Positions 26,269 to 34,451 of a stretch of DNA of 64,000 nt are shown one piece after another. This DNA comes from Desulfococcus multivorans (GTDB lineage: Bacteria; Desulfobacterota; Desulfobacteria; Desulfobacterales; Desulfococcaceae), in NCBI RefSeq assembly GCF_001854245.1, contig NZ_CP015381.1, positions 3,941,001 to 4,005,000 of the forward strand, in the 5' to 3' direction. Numbering within the stretch: position 1 is the first letter of the stretch; each line of letters starts with the position of its first letter. The translations under genes were made by a program, and so were the position numbers. Under the pieces are notes generated by a model, which did not search any database, was not told the origin of the DNA, and worked only from the letters and a program-made list of their open reading frames with translations.

Positions 26269-28854
26269 ATGCGATTTGACAAATTTACCCTTAAATCCCA
26301 GGAAATGATTCAGAACGCCCAGGCACTTGCCGCCCGCCTGGGCAATCAGCAGATTGAACCGGAACACCTTCTCAGCGCCATGCTGTCGGAGCCTGAAAGC
26401 ATCGCGAAATCGATGCTCCGAAAGCTTGGCGCCTCGCCGGGCGCGATCGCCCGGGAGGTCACCCTTGCCCTCAAGAACCTCCCCAAGGTGAGCGGCGTGA
26501 GCGATACCTATCTCTCTCCCCGGGCCAAGACCGTCCTGGATGCCGCCTTTGCCGAAGCCTCGAAAATGAAGGACGAGTACGTCAGCGTCGAGCACATCCT
26601 GATTGCCGTCGCCGACGAGAAGCAGGGGGAGGCGGCCCGGATTCTCAGGCATTACGGCGTCGAACGCGAATCCATCCTCAAGGTCCTCATGGACATCCGC
26701 GGCGGTCAGACCATCACCGACCCAAATCCAGAGGAAAAATATCAGGCCCTCGACAAATTCAGTCGGGACCTGACCCATCTGGCCCGGCTGGGTAAGCTGG
26801 ACCCCGTAATCGGGCGCGACGACGAGATCCGACGCATCGTTCAGGTTCTCTCGCGAAGGACCAAAAACAATCCGGTGCTCATCGGGGATCCCGGCGTCGG
26901 CAAAACCGCCATCGTGGAGGGGCTGGCCCAGCGCATCGTCCGGGGCGACGTGTCCGAAACCCTCAAGAACCGCCGGCTGGTCTCCCTCGACATGGGCGCC
27001 TTGATCGCCGGCGCCAAATACCGGGGAGAATTCGAAGATCGCCTCAAGGCGGTGCTCAAGGAAGTGGAGCGGGCCGAAGGAGAGGTGGTGCTGTTCATCG
27101 ACGAACTCCACACCCTTGTCGGCGCCGGCGCGGCCGAGGGGGCCATGGACGCCTCCAACATGCTCAAGCCCGCTCTCGCCCGGGGAACCCTCCGGTGCGT
27201 GGGGGCCACCACCATCAACGAATACCGGAAACACATCGAAAAGGACGCCGCCCTGGAACGGCGCTTCCAGCCGGTCCTCGTGCGGGAACCCAACGTTGAG
27301 GACACCATTTCGATTCTCCGGGGGCTCAAGGAGAAATACGAGGTGCACCACGGCGTCCGCATCAAGGACTCGGCCATCGTGGCGGCGGCGACCCTGTCCC
27401 ATCGCTATATCACCGACCGCTTCCTTCCCGACAAGGCTATCGACCTGATCGACGAATGCGCCTCCAAGCTCCGCATCGAGATCGACAGCATGCCGGTGGA
27501 GATCGACGAGATCCAGCGCAAGATCCTCCAGATGGAGATCGAGCGCGAAGCCCTGAAAAAGGAGACCGATCCGGTCTCGCAGGAACGTCTCCGGAAGCTC
27601 GACAGAAGCGTCGCCTCCCTCAAGGAGGAGATGGCGGGAATGAAGGTCCACTGGCAGAACGAAAAGGAATTGATCCAGACCATCCGGAAAATCAAGGAGG
27701 ACCTGGAACATTTGCGTGTCGAGGAGCAGACGGCCGAACGGGAGGGCGATCTCGCCCGGGTGGCCGAGCTGCGCTATGGCAAGGCCGGAGAACTCAAAAA
27801 GCGGCTGGAGGCCGCCAACCAGGACCTGGCCGGACTTCAGGCCGAAAAGAAGATGCTGAAAGAAGAGGTGGACAGCGAGGACGTTGCGGAGGTCGTCTCA
27901 CGATGGACGGGCATCCCCGTCAGCAGAATGCTTGAAGGGGAGCGGGAAAAGCTGCTCAAGGCCGAGGAACGGCTGGCCCGTCGGGTCGTCGGCCAGCGCG
28001 AAGCCATTATCGCCGTGGCCAACGCCGTCAGGAGAGCCCGTTCCGGCCTCCAGGACCCCAACCGTCCCATCGGCTCCTTTATCTTTATGGGACCCACCGG
28101 CGTGGGAAAAACGGAACTCGGAAAAGCGCTGGCGGAATTCATGTTCGACGACGAGCAGGCCATCGTCCGCGTCGACATGTCCGAATTCATGGAAAAGCAT
28201 TCGGTGGCCCGGCTCATCGGAGCACCTCCGGGATACGTGGGCTACGAGGAAGGCGGATACCTGACCGAGGCGGTCCGGCGAAGGCCCTATTCCGTCATCC
28301 TCTTCGACGAGATCGAGAAGGCCCACACCGAGGTCTTCAACGTCCTGCTCCAGATCCTGGATGACGGTCGGATGACCGACGGCCACGGCCGAACCGTCGA
28401 TTTCAAGAACACGGTCGTCATCATGACCTCCAACGTGGGAAGTCAATACATCCAGGAGATGGGCGTCGGCCGCGACCAGGAGGTCGAAGCGCGCGTAAAG
28501 GAAAGCCTCCGCAGAACCTTCAAGCCCGAATTCCTGAACCGCATCGACGAAATCATCTTCTTTCACAGCCTCGATCACGAGCAGATCGGGGAGATCGTCG
28601 AGATCCAGATCGGGCGACTCAAGAAGCGTCTGGAGGAACGCCAGATCACCCTGATCCTCTCCGACGAGGCCCGAAAACACATCGCCGAAAAGGGATATGA
28701 TCCGATTTACGGTGCAAGGCCCCTCAAGCGGGCCATTCAGAAAACCATTGAAAATCCCCTCTCCATGGAGATCCTCAAGGGTACGATCCCGGACGGATCG
28801 ACAGTGGCGGCGGGGGTTCAGAACGGGGAGATCGTGTTTCACACAGTAGGCTGA
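26269..28854 (+). CDS. clpB: ATP-dependent disaggregase ClpB
   Basis: Hexameric Hsp100 that extracts polypeptides from aggregates with DnaK. 861 residues, full length: an N-terminal Clp repeat domain (1-150), the first AAA+ with Walker A GDPGVGKT (206-213), a coiled-coil M domain (about 405-525) rich in Glu/Lys, and the second AAA+ with GPTGVGKT (608-615). The N-terminal [18 protein letters not shown] is typical. GTGAGGAG lies upstream of the ATG. It is preceded by a regulator and followed by tandem hairpin repeats. Confidence 0.97.
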   Translation: MRFDKFTLKSQEMIQNAQALAARLGNQQIEPEHLLSAMLSEPESIAKSMLRKLGASPGAIAREVTLALKNLPKVSGVSDTYLSPRAKTVLDAAFAEASKMKDEYVSVEHILIAVADEKQGEAARILRHYGVERESILKVLMDIRGGQTITDPNPEEKYQALDKFSRDLTHLARLGKLDPVIGRDDEIRRIVQVLSRRTKNNPVLIGDPGVGKTAIVEGLAQRIVRGDVSETLKNRRLVSLDMGALIAGAKYRGEFEDRLKAVLKEVERAEGEVVLFIDELHTLVGAGAAEGAMDASNMLKPALARGTLRCVGATTINEYRKHIEKDAALERRFQPVLVREPNVEDTISILRGLKEKYEVHHGVRIKDSAIVAAATLSHRYITDRFLPDKAIDLIDECASKLRIEIDSMPVEIDEIQRKILQMEIEREALKKETDPVSQERLRKLDRSVASLKEEMAGMKVHWQNEKELIQTIRKIKEDLEHLRVEEQTAEREGDLARVAELRYGKAGELKKRLEAANQDLAGLQAEKKMLKEEVDSEDVAEVVSRWTGIPVSRMLEGEREKLLKAEERLARRVVGQREAIIAVANAVRRARSGLQDPNRPIGSFIFMGPTGVGKTELGKALAEFMFDDEQAIVRVDMSEFMEKHSVARLIGAPPGYVGYEEGGYLTEAVRRRPYSVILFDEIEKAHTEVFNVLLQILDDGRMTDGHGRTVDFKNTVVIMTSNVGSQYIQEMGVGRDQEVEARVKESLRRTFKPEFLNRIDEIIFFHSLDHEQIGEIVEIQIGRLKKRLEERQITLILSDEARKHIAEKGYDPIYGARPLKRAIQKTIENPLSMEILKGTIPDGSTVAAGVQNGEIVFHTVG

Positions 28855-29116
28855 AGGCTGAAGACTTAAAGGCTGAAGGGGGAATAAACGCGCCGTCCGT
28901 TGCGGTCCGCCCCTTCAGCCTCTCGTCTTCTGAATAGACTGAAGGCTGAAGACTTGAAGGCTGAAGGGGGAATAAACGCGCCGTCCGTTGCGGTCCGCCC
29001 CTTCAGCCTCTCGTCTTCTGAATAGACTGAAGGCTGAAGGCTATAGGCTGAAGGGGTTAAAGATACCGTCTGTCACAGGTGCACCCCTTCAGCCTTCAGT
29101 CTTCAGCCTTCAGCCT
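28851..29116. repeat. 88-bp tandem repeat, about three copies, with hairpin potential
   Basis: Two nearly identical 88-base units (28851-28938 and 28939-29026) differ at very few positions. A third unit (29027 to about 29116) shares the start but has a different centre. Each begins with CTGAAGGCTGAAG-type sequence and contains its complement. In the third copy about 31 bases at each end pair with only about three mismatches around a 26-base loop. The first unit overlaps the clpB stop codon. It lies between convergent genes and has no coding potential. Confidence 0.9.
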
Positions 29117-29120
29117 TATA

Positions 29121-29645
29121 TCAGAAATTGGAAGCCTTCCTGGACATCGGGGCGTCGCCGTCCGGGCTTTTGGCTGAATCGGACGGCTCGGCGACGGGAT
29201 GGGGGGATAGGGTTCGGCGGTCGATGGCCTTTTCCAGGCAGTCGGGACACAGCCCCAGGAATTCCAGCCGATGCCCCGTGATCCGATAGCCGGTGGTATC
29301 GTCGAGGCTGTTTTCCACATGTTCCATGAAGTTCATGGGAGCGTCGTCCACACGATCACAGTTGATGCACCGGATATGATAGTGTTTGCGGGTGTTCCAG
29401 TCAAACCGCTTGAGGGTTCCCCCCAGCTCGAGTTTCTGAATCTTTCCCAGCTCCGACAGGATCTCCAGGTTGCGATAGACAGTACCGAGACTGATGCGGG
29501 GAAGCTCACGGCGAACGACCTCGTAGATCTCCTCGGCGCCGGGGTGGGAAGCCATCCCTCTCAGCACCTCCAGAATCACCTTCCGCTGCCGCGTCATCCG
29601 GATGTTCCGCCCGGCATCCTTACTGTTAAGTCGATCTGTGGTCAA
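29121..29645 (-). CDS. Fur-family metalloregulator (Fur/PerR type)
   Basis: 174-residue DNA-binding repressor. The winged helix spans about 10-85 (MTRQRKVILEVL, then ISLGTVYRNLEILSELG). The C-terminal dimer domain carries the HYH metal motif (88-90) and two structural zinc pairs, Cys93-x2-Cys96 and Cys133-x2-Cys136. The tail after 145 is polar and disordered, longer than usual. A longer upstream frame exists, but GGAAGGAG lies 4 bases before a TTG at 29645 where the family homology starts. Whether it senses iron or peroxide cannot be decided by eye. Confidence 0.9.
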   Translation of the reverse strand: MTTDRLNSKDAGRNIRMTRQRKVILEVLRGMASHPGAEEIYEVVRRELPRISLGTVYRNLEILSELGKIQKLELGGTLKRFDWNTRKHYHIRCINCDRVDDAPMNFMEHVENSLDDTTGYRITGHRLEFLGLCPDCLEKAIDRRTLSPHPVAEPSDSAKSPDGDAPMSRKASNF

Positions 29646-29742
29646 ACCGCTCCTTCCTTCCTGTGATCCCTCCGCCCCACGGCTCGGGCCGACGTCTTCC
29701 GGCGCCGAACCCGGATGAGCCGGGACGCCGCCCGGTGCGGGC

Positions 29743-30927
29743 CTACCGGCGGTCAATCGGCTCCCACGCGCACGCCTCGGGCCCGCAATAGTCCCCGATG
29801 TATTCGGACTCGGGCCGATAGAGCATCGGTTTGGGCGCGGCGCCGGCAAACTGTTCCTCCAGGACGTGGGCCGCCCATCCGGCGACTCGCGATATGGCGA
29901 AGATCGGGGTGAACAGATCCATGGCGATACCCATGGCGTAATAGAGGGAAGCGCTGTAGAAGTCTACATTGACATAGATGTCCATATCCTTGTGGCGCTT
30001 GAAGGCCGCCTTGGCCTTTTCCTCCAGGCGCCTGGAGATCTCGTACCACTTGACCTCGCCGATCCGCTCGCCCATCCTCCGGGACATCGGCGCCAGGATG
30101 AGGGCCCGGGGGTCGTCCACCTTGTAGACGGCATGCCCCAGCCCCATGATCTTGCCGCCGGAGCCGAGCTGCTTCTCGATGTAGGCATCGATGTTCTCCA
30201 CCGTGTCGATCTCCTTGAGCATCTGCATGACCCGGGTGTTGGCGCCGCCGTGAAGCGCACCCGACAGGGACCCCACGGCTGCGCCGACGGCGGCGTACAT
30301 GTGGGCTCGGGTGGAGGCGACCTCCCGGGCGGCGAAGGTCGACGCGTTAAAGGAATGCTCGGCGTGAAGCACCAGGCATGCGTCGAAAAAGCTTGCCGCC
30401 TCCTCGTCGGGGATCCGGCCGCTCATCATGTAAAGAAAATTGGCGGCATGCCCCAGCTCCGGCAATGGCGCCACCGGCGCCCGGCCGTTGCGGAGGCGGT
30501 CCCAGGCCGCCACCAGCGTGGGCAGCCCGGCGATGAGCCGGATACCCATACGGATAGCGGCATCGCGGCTTCCCTCGACGCGGACATCGGGGTCGTGATG
30601 GGCCAGCATGGCCACCCCCGCCTGAAGGATATCCATGGGAAGGGCGTCCCGGGGCCGGGTTTTCAAGGCATCGATAATCTCGGACGGAATCGGCATCCGG
30701 CCGACCAGGGTCTTCTTGAATGCCGCAAGTTCTTCCGCCTTGGGCATCCGCTCGAAGAGAAGCAGATAGGCGACCTCCTCAAAGGAGGCGTTTTCAGCCA
30801 GATCCTTGACCAGATAGCCGCGATAGATCAGTTTTCCGGCATCACCGTCCACATCGCTGATGCGGGTGCTCGCGATGGTGACGCCGCGAAGCCCGGTGTT
30901 CATCGTAATCTTGCATTCTTCGGTCAT
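29743..30927 (-). CDS. Citrate synthase (2-methylcitrate synthase-like subfamily)
   Basis: Condenses oxaloacetate and acetyl-CoA (possibly propionyl-CoA) at the entry of the TCA cycle. 394 residues, the short type-II-like length. The three active-site regions are visible: the His of GALHGGANTRV, the His of IMGLGHAVYKVDDPR and the Asp of YVNVDFYSAS. The open frame reaches 31119, but the ATG at 30927 follows GAGGTGG and starts at the family N-terminus. Distinguishing citrate from methylcitrate synthase needs phylogeny. Confidence 0.92.
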   Translation of the reverse strand: MTEECKITMNTGLRGVTIASTRISDVDGDAGKLIYRGYLVKDLAENASFEEVAYLLLFERMPKAEELAAFKKTLVGRMPIPSEIIDALKTRPRDALPMDILQAGVAMLAHHDPDVRVEGSRDAAIRMGIRLIAGLPTLVAAWDRLRNGRAPVAPLPELGHAANFLYMMSGRIPDEEAASFFDACLVLHAEHSFNASTFAAREVASTRAHMYAAVGAAVGSLSGALHGGANTRVMQMLKEIDTVENIDAYIEKQLGSGGKIMGLGHAVYKVDDPRALILAPMSRRMGERIGEVKWYEISRRLEEKAKAAFKRHKDMDIYVNVDFYSASLYYAMGIAMDLFTPIFAISRVAGWAAHVLEEQFAGAAPKPMLYRPESEYIGDYCGPEACAWEPIDRR

Positions 30928-30997
30928 CAGGCACCACCTCTTTTTCATTCCCCGGAAAGGACCGTTAACCGCGTTCGGCCCCCTGGGATCGATCGTT

Positions 30998-31213
30998 TCA
31001 GATGTCCAGCCACATGTCCGCTTCATTGCCGCAGTGACTGCAGGTCCCGGTTCCCCTGACGCGGCGGGAGCCTTTTCCGGCATCGGTTTTCGCTTCGGCC
31101 GAAGCGGAATCCGCTTCATCGACCAGCGTGCAGGTCACCACCATCTCAGCCTCGTTTCCACAGTGTTCGCATTTGCATACGCGCTTCAAGGTCTTCGTCT
31201 CTTTTTCGGCCAT
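30998..31213 (-). CDS. Small double-CxxC zinc-ribbon-like protein
   Basis: 71-residue protein with two similar halves: Cys13, Cys15, Cys18 in CKCEHCGNEAEM, and Cys58, Cys61 in CSHCGNEADMW. The repeated C-x2-C-GNEA pattern suggests one zinc ribbon made from both halves. AAGGAGA lies 5-6 bases before the ATG at 31213. The function is unknown. It lies upstream of citrate synthase on the same strand. Confidence 0.75.
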   Translation of the reverse strand: MAEKETKTLKRVCKCEHCGNEAEMVVTCTLVDEADSASAEAKTDAGKGSRRVRGTGTCSHCGNEADMWLDI

Positions 31214-31662
31214 GGCATTCTCCTTGGGTTTGAAAATCCGGTGCCGGAGGGTTGTCGCTTCCCCCTCCGTCAGAAGGACCCGTCGCCCTTCCGGACGCGG
31301 ATCACAATTATTATGGATGTTTACATCTATCATTAATAAACCTAACCATATTTTTTTTCAATAGCAAGTTGAAGCCGATCTGAAATCCCCGGCGAAAAAG
31401 CTCACCAAAATCTTGTTTTCCAAATGTTTTCAAATATGTTAAAAACGGCATCAGGATGCCTGGTCCAGCCTTGAGACCTGTCATCGCAAGGAAGAGCTTG
31501 AATTTTCGGGTCAAAAGCGATAAATGAAGAGGTTCGCGCTCTTGCAACATGGATAGACACCCCGCCGGATTACCGCACCCCAAGCCTATCCTGTAACCAT
31601 CGCCGCCCTATGGTTTCGCTTGCCGGGCGACCCGGGCAGGCAATGAAGGAGAAAAAGAAAAT
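31214..31662. other. 449-base gap before the glutamate synthase operon
   Basis: AT-rich patches near 31310-31370 and 31420-31450 probably hold the divergent promoters. A 90-codon minus-strand frame (31311-31583) has no recognisable family or ribosome site and is not called. TGCCGGG-CGA-CCCGGGCA at about 31620-31637 can form a hairpin just before the amidotransferase ribosome site (AAGGAG near 31647) and could affect its translation. No known riboswitch was recognised. Confidence 0.5.
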
Positions 31663-32793
31663 ATGTGTCGTTTGTTTGCCATCACCAGCAAGGAACCGTT
31701 GTCTCCGATGGTCGCCGTAGAGGCCCTGGACGTCATGCGCGAAGGCCATGACGGCTCCGGCGTCGGCCTTTTCCTGCGCGATCTTGGAGGGCCTTTCGAA
31801 GAAATGAAGGATGCCCCGATTCTGTCGGGCATCTTTACCGAGTCCGGCCTCAAACGCCTGGACGCCTTCATGATGAATCTCGGTTTCATGACCAAATACA
31901 AGCTGACGATCAAGGTCCCCAAGGCACCCCCGCCGGGCGTGCCCAAGCGGGACATCTATCTGATCCGCGCCTACGAGTATCCCGAGGAATGGGACGAGAT
32001 GACCGAAACGGAGAAGCTTCGGAAACTGGTGCACCTCCGTCTCACGCTCCGGGGGATGGGGGAGGAGAAGGAGGACATGATCGTCTTCTCCCTGTGGCCC
32101 GACGCCGTCATGATCAAGGAGATCGGCGACCCCATGCGGGTGGCCAACCATCTCAAGCTGGACCGGAAGGAGCTCAAGGCCCGCATCATCATGGCCCAGG
32201 GGCGCCAGAACACCAACTACGCCATCAACCTGTATGCCTGCCACCCCTTTTTCCTCGAGGGCTTTTCCACCATGACCAACGGGGAGAACACGGCATTCGT
32301 GCCCATCAAGGAGTACCTGTCTTCCCGGGGATTTGAGGGTTACACCGGCTACCAGTCCGACTCCGAGGTGTTCACCCATATCCTCCACTACACTTTGAAA
32401 AACCTGGGCTTCGGCATCGAAGGCTACAAGCACGTCATCACCCCTCTCGCCGACGAGGACCTCGAGGCCCATCCCAACGCGGCACTGCTGAAGGCGTTGA
32501 AACACAGCTGCCGGCGGATGATCATCGACGGGCCCAACTGCGTCATCGGATCCCTGACGGACCACAGCCTCTTCATGGTTCAGGACCGGAAAAAACTGCG
32601 TCCCGGGGTCGTGGGCGGCAAACCCGGCACCTTCGCCTTTTCATCCGAAATCTGCGGTCTCGACGCCGCCATCCCCGACCGCGACAAAACCAAGGACTTT
32701 CAACCCATGTATCTCGACACCGCGATCGTCGGTCCCGACCGACAGGAGGTTAGAATATGCCGTCAAACCGACCCGTTACCCCCTCTACACTGA
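31663..32793 (+). CDS. Glutamate synthase amidotransferase subunit (class II glutaminase)
   Basis: Releases ammonia from glutamine for glutamate synthesis. 376 residues of the Ntn-type GATase II domain. Cys2 (MCRLFAI) becomes the N-terminal nucleophile after Met removal, with REGHDGSGVG near 26-35 and the segment TNGENTAFVPIKEYL near 205-220 conserved. In ordinary GltB this domain is fused to the FMN domain; here it is a separate gene, as in archaeal-type synthases. AAGGAG precedes the ATG. The end overlaps the FMN subunit by 37 bases. Confidence 0.9.
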   Translation: MCRLFAITSKEPLSPMVAVEALDVMREGHDGSGVGLFLRDLGGPFEEMKDAPILSGIFTESGLKRLDAFMMNLGFMTKYKLTIKVPKAPPPGVPKRDIYLIRAYEYPEEWDEMTETEKLRKLVHLRLTLRGMGEEKEDMIVFSLWPDAVMIKEIGDPMRVANHLKLDRKELKARIIMAQGRQNTNYAINLYACHPFFLEGFSTMTNGENTAFVPIKEYLSSRGFEGYTGYQSDSEVFTHILHYTLKNLGFGIEGYKHVITPLADEDLEAHPNAALLKALKHSCRRMIIDGPNCVIGSLTDHSLFMVQDRKKLRPGVVGGKPGTFAFSSEICGLDAAIPDRDKTKDFQPMYLDTAIVGPDRQEVRICRQTDPLPPLH

Positions 32794-34391
32794 GTGTCAA
32801 GGACCTGCCATGGCAGATCTCCTGGCAGAAGGACAAATGCTCGCTCTGCGGCAGCTGCACGGCGGTATGTCCGGTCAACGCCATTGAACTGGGCGTCTTC
32901 CGGAAAAGGTATATCCATGCCGACATCAAACCGGCGGGATCCTCCTCCACCGGATACGACATCTTCTACGGCATCCGCCAGAAGACCGATCCCGCATACG
33001 CCTGCATCGGCTGCGGCATGTGCAGCATGGTCTGCCCCAACGACTGCATCATGCCCCTCAAAAGCGACGAGGCCGACAAGCTCAGATTCCACATCGATCG
33101 GGGGGGGCAGCCCCGACGACGGGGCGGGCGGCGCAACAACGGCGCGAGCCTGCTCGACCGGATCAAGTTCATCCGCATCTCCATGCTTACCGACCCGGCC
33201 CTCGACGCCGGTCGCCACGAGTTCGAAATCCGGACCCTCCTGGGTCGGGTGCTGCCCCCCGAGGAGAGCCTCCGGCATTTCAAGGAGAACGGGTGGGTGC
33301 CGCCGATCCGGGAGATCTATCCGCTCATCATCGGCGCGATGTCCTTCGGCGCCCTCTCCCCCAACATGTGGGAAGGTCTCCAGATGGGGGTCGCCTACCT
33401 GAACGAGACGTTGGGGATGCCGGTCAGGATATGCACCGGCGAGGGGGGGTGCCCCCCGCGGCTTCTTCGGAGCCGCTTCCTGAAATACGTCATTCTCCAG
33501 ATCGCCAGCGGATACTTCGGATGGGACGAGATCATCCATGCCATTCCCGAAATGAAGGTGGACCCCTGCGCCGTGGAGATCAAGTACGGCCAGGGCGCCA
33601 AGCCCGGAGACGGCGGGCTCCTGATGTGGTACAAGGTCAACAAGCTCATCGCCGCCATCCGGGGCGTGCCCGAGGGGGTAAGCCTTCCCAGCCCGCCCAC
33701 CCACCAGACGAAGTATTCCATCGAGGAGGCCGTGGCCAAAATGATCCAGTCCATGTATATGGCCTGGGGCTTCCGGGTGCCGGTCTATCCCAAGATCTCG
33801 GCCAGCTCCACCGCTCTGGCGGTTCTGAACAACCTGACCCGGAACCCTTACGCCTCGGGCCTGCTCATCGACGGCGAGGACGGCGGCACCGGCGCAGCCT
33901 ACAACGTCTCCATGAACCACATGGGATACCCCATCGCCGGCAACGTCCGGGACTGCTATCTCAACCTGGTCAGGCTGGGCAAGCAGAACGAGATCCCCAT
34001 CTTCGCCGGCGGCGGCGTCGGCAAGAACGGCAACCTGGCCGCCAACGCCGCCGCCCTCATCATGCTGGGCGCCAGCGGGGTCGTCACCGGCAAATACGTC
34101 ATGCAGGCCGCGGCCGGTTGCCTCGGCTCCGAAGGGGATCGATGCAATATCTGCAACATCGGCCTGTGCCCCAAGGGCATCACCTCCCAGGATCCCCGTC
34201 TCTACAGACGCCTCGATCCGGAACAGGTGGCCCAGCGCGTCGTCGACTTCTATCTCGGCTTTGATACGGAAATCCGAAAGATTTTCGCCCCGCTGGGACG
34301 CTCCACCTCGCTTCCCATCGGCATGTCCGACGCTCTCGGCGTCGACGACCGCGACATCGCCGACCGGCTGCAGATTCAATATGTCGTCTAA
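32757..34391 (+). CDS. Glutamate synthase FMN subunit with N-terminal 2x[4Fe-4S] ferredoxin domain
   Basis: 544-residue synthase core converting 2-oxoglutarate and ammonia to glutamate. Residues 20-100 form a dicluster ferredoxin (Cys28, 31, 34, 38 and Cys83, 86, 89, 93). The FMN-binding barrel follows from about 180: GAMSFGALS, CTGEGGCPPR, KYGQGAKPGDGG, DGEDGGTGAAYN and AGGGVGKNGN. The final DRCNICNIGLCPKGI carries the GOGAT iron-sulfur cysteines. It overlaps the amidotransferase gene by 37 bases, implying tight coupling. The ferredoxin domain suggests electron supply by ferredoxin or by the partner flavoprotein. Confidence 0.93.
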   Translation: MPSNRPVTPSTLSVKDLPWQISWQKDKCSLCGSCTAVCPVNAIELGVFRKRYIHADIKPAGSSSTGYDIFYGIRQKTDPAYACIGCGMCSMVCPNDCIMPLKSDEADKLRFHIDRGGQPRRRGGRRNNGASLLDRIKFIRISMLTDPALDAGRHEFEIRTLLGRVLPPEESLRHFKENGWVPPIREIYPLIIGAMSFGALSPNMWEGLQMGVAYLNETLGMPVRICTGEGGCPPRLLRSRFLKYVILQIASGYFGWDEIIHAIPEMKVDPCAVEIKYGQGAKPGDGGLLMWYKVNKLIAAIRGVPEGVSLPSPPTHQTKYSIEEAVAKMIQSMYMAWGFRVPVYPKISASSTALAVLNNLTRNPYASGLLIDGEDGGTGAAYNVSMNHMGYPIAGNVRDCYLNLVRLGKQNEIPIFAGGGVGKNGNLAANAAALIMLGASGVVTGKYVMQAAAGCLGSEGDRCNICNIGLCPKGITSQDPRLYRRLDPEQVAQRVVDFYLGFDTEIRKIFAPLGRSTSLPIGMSDALGVDDRDIADRLQIQYVV

Positions 34392-34451
34392 GGCAACAAA
34401 GCGGAATCCATGGAGACCGTTATCGGAAATGCATCATATTCGGAGTACTGA

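Noticed and set aside
28851-29116. Possible CRISPR array
   Set aside because: The units are adjoining 88-base repeats without unique spacers of regular size, and no cas genes are present.
31311-31583. 90-codon minus-strand frame in the gap before the glutamate synthase operon
   Set aside because: No ribosome site, no recognisable family and no supporting context. It could be a decayed gene, but this cannot be supported.
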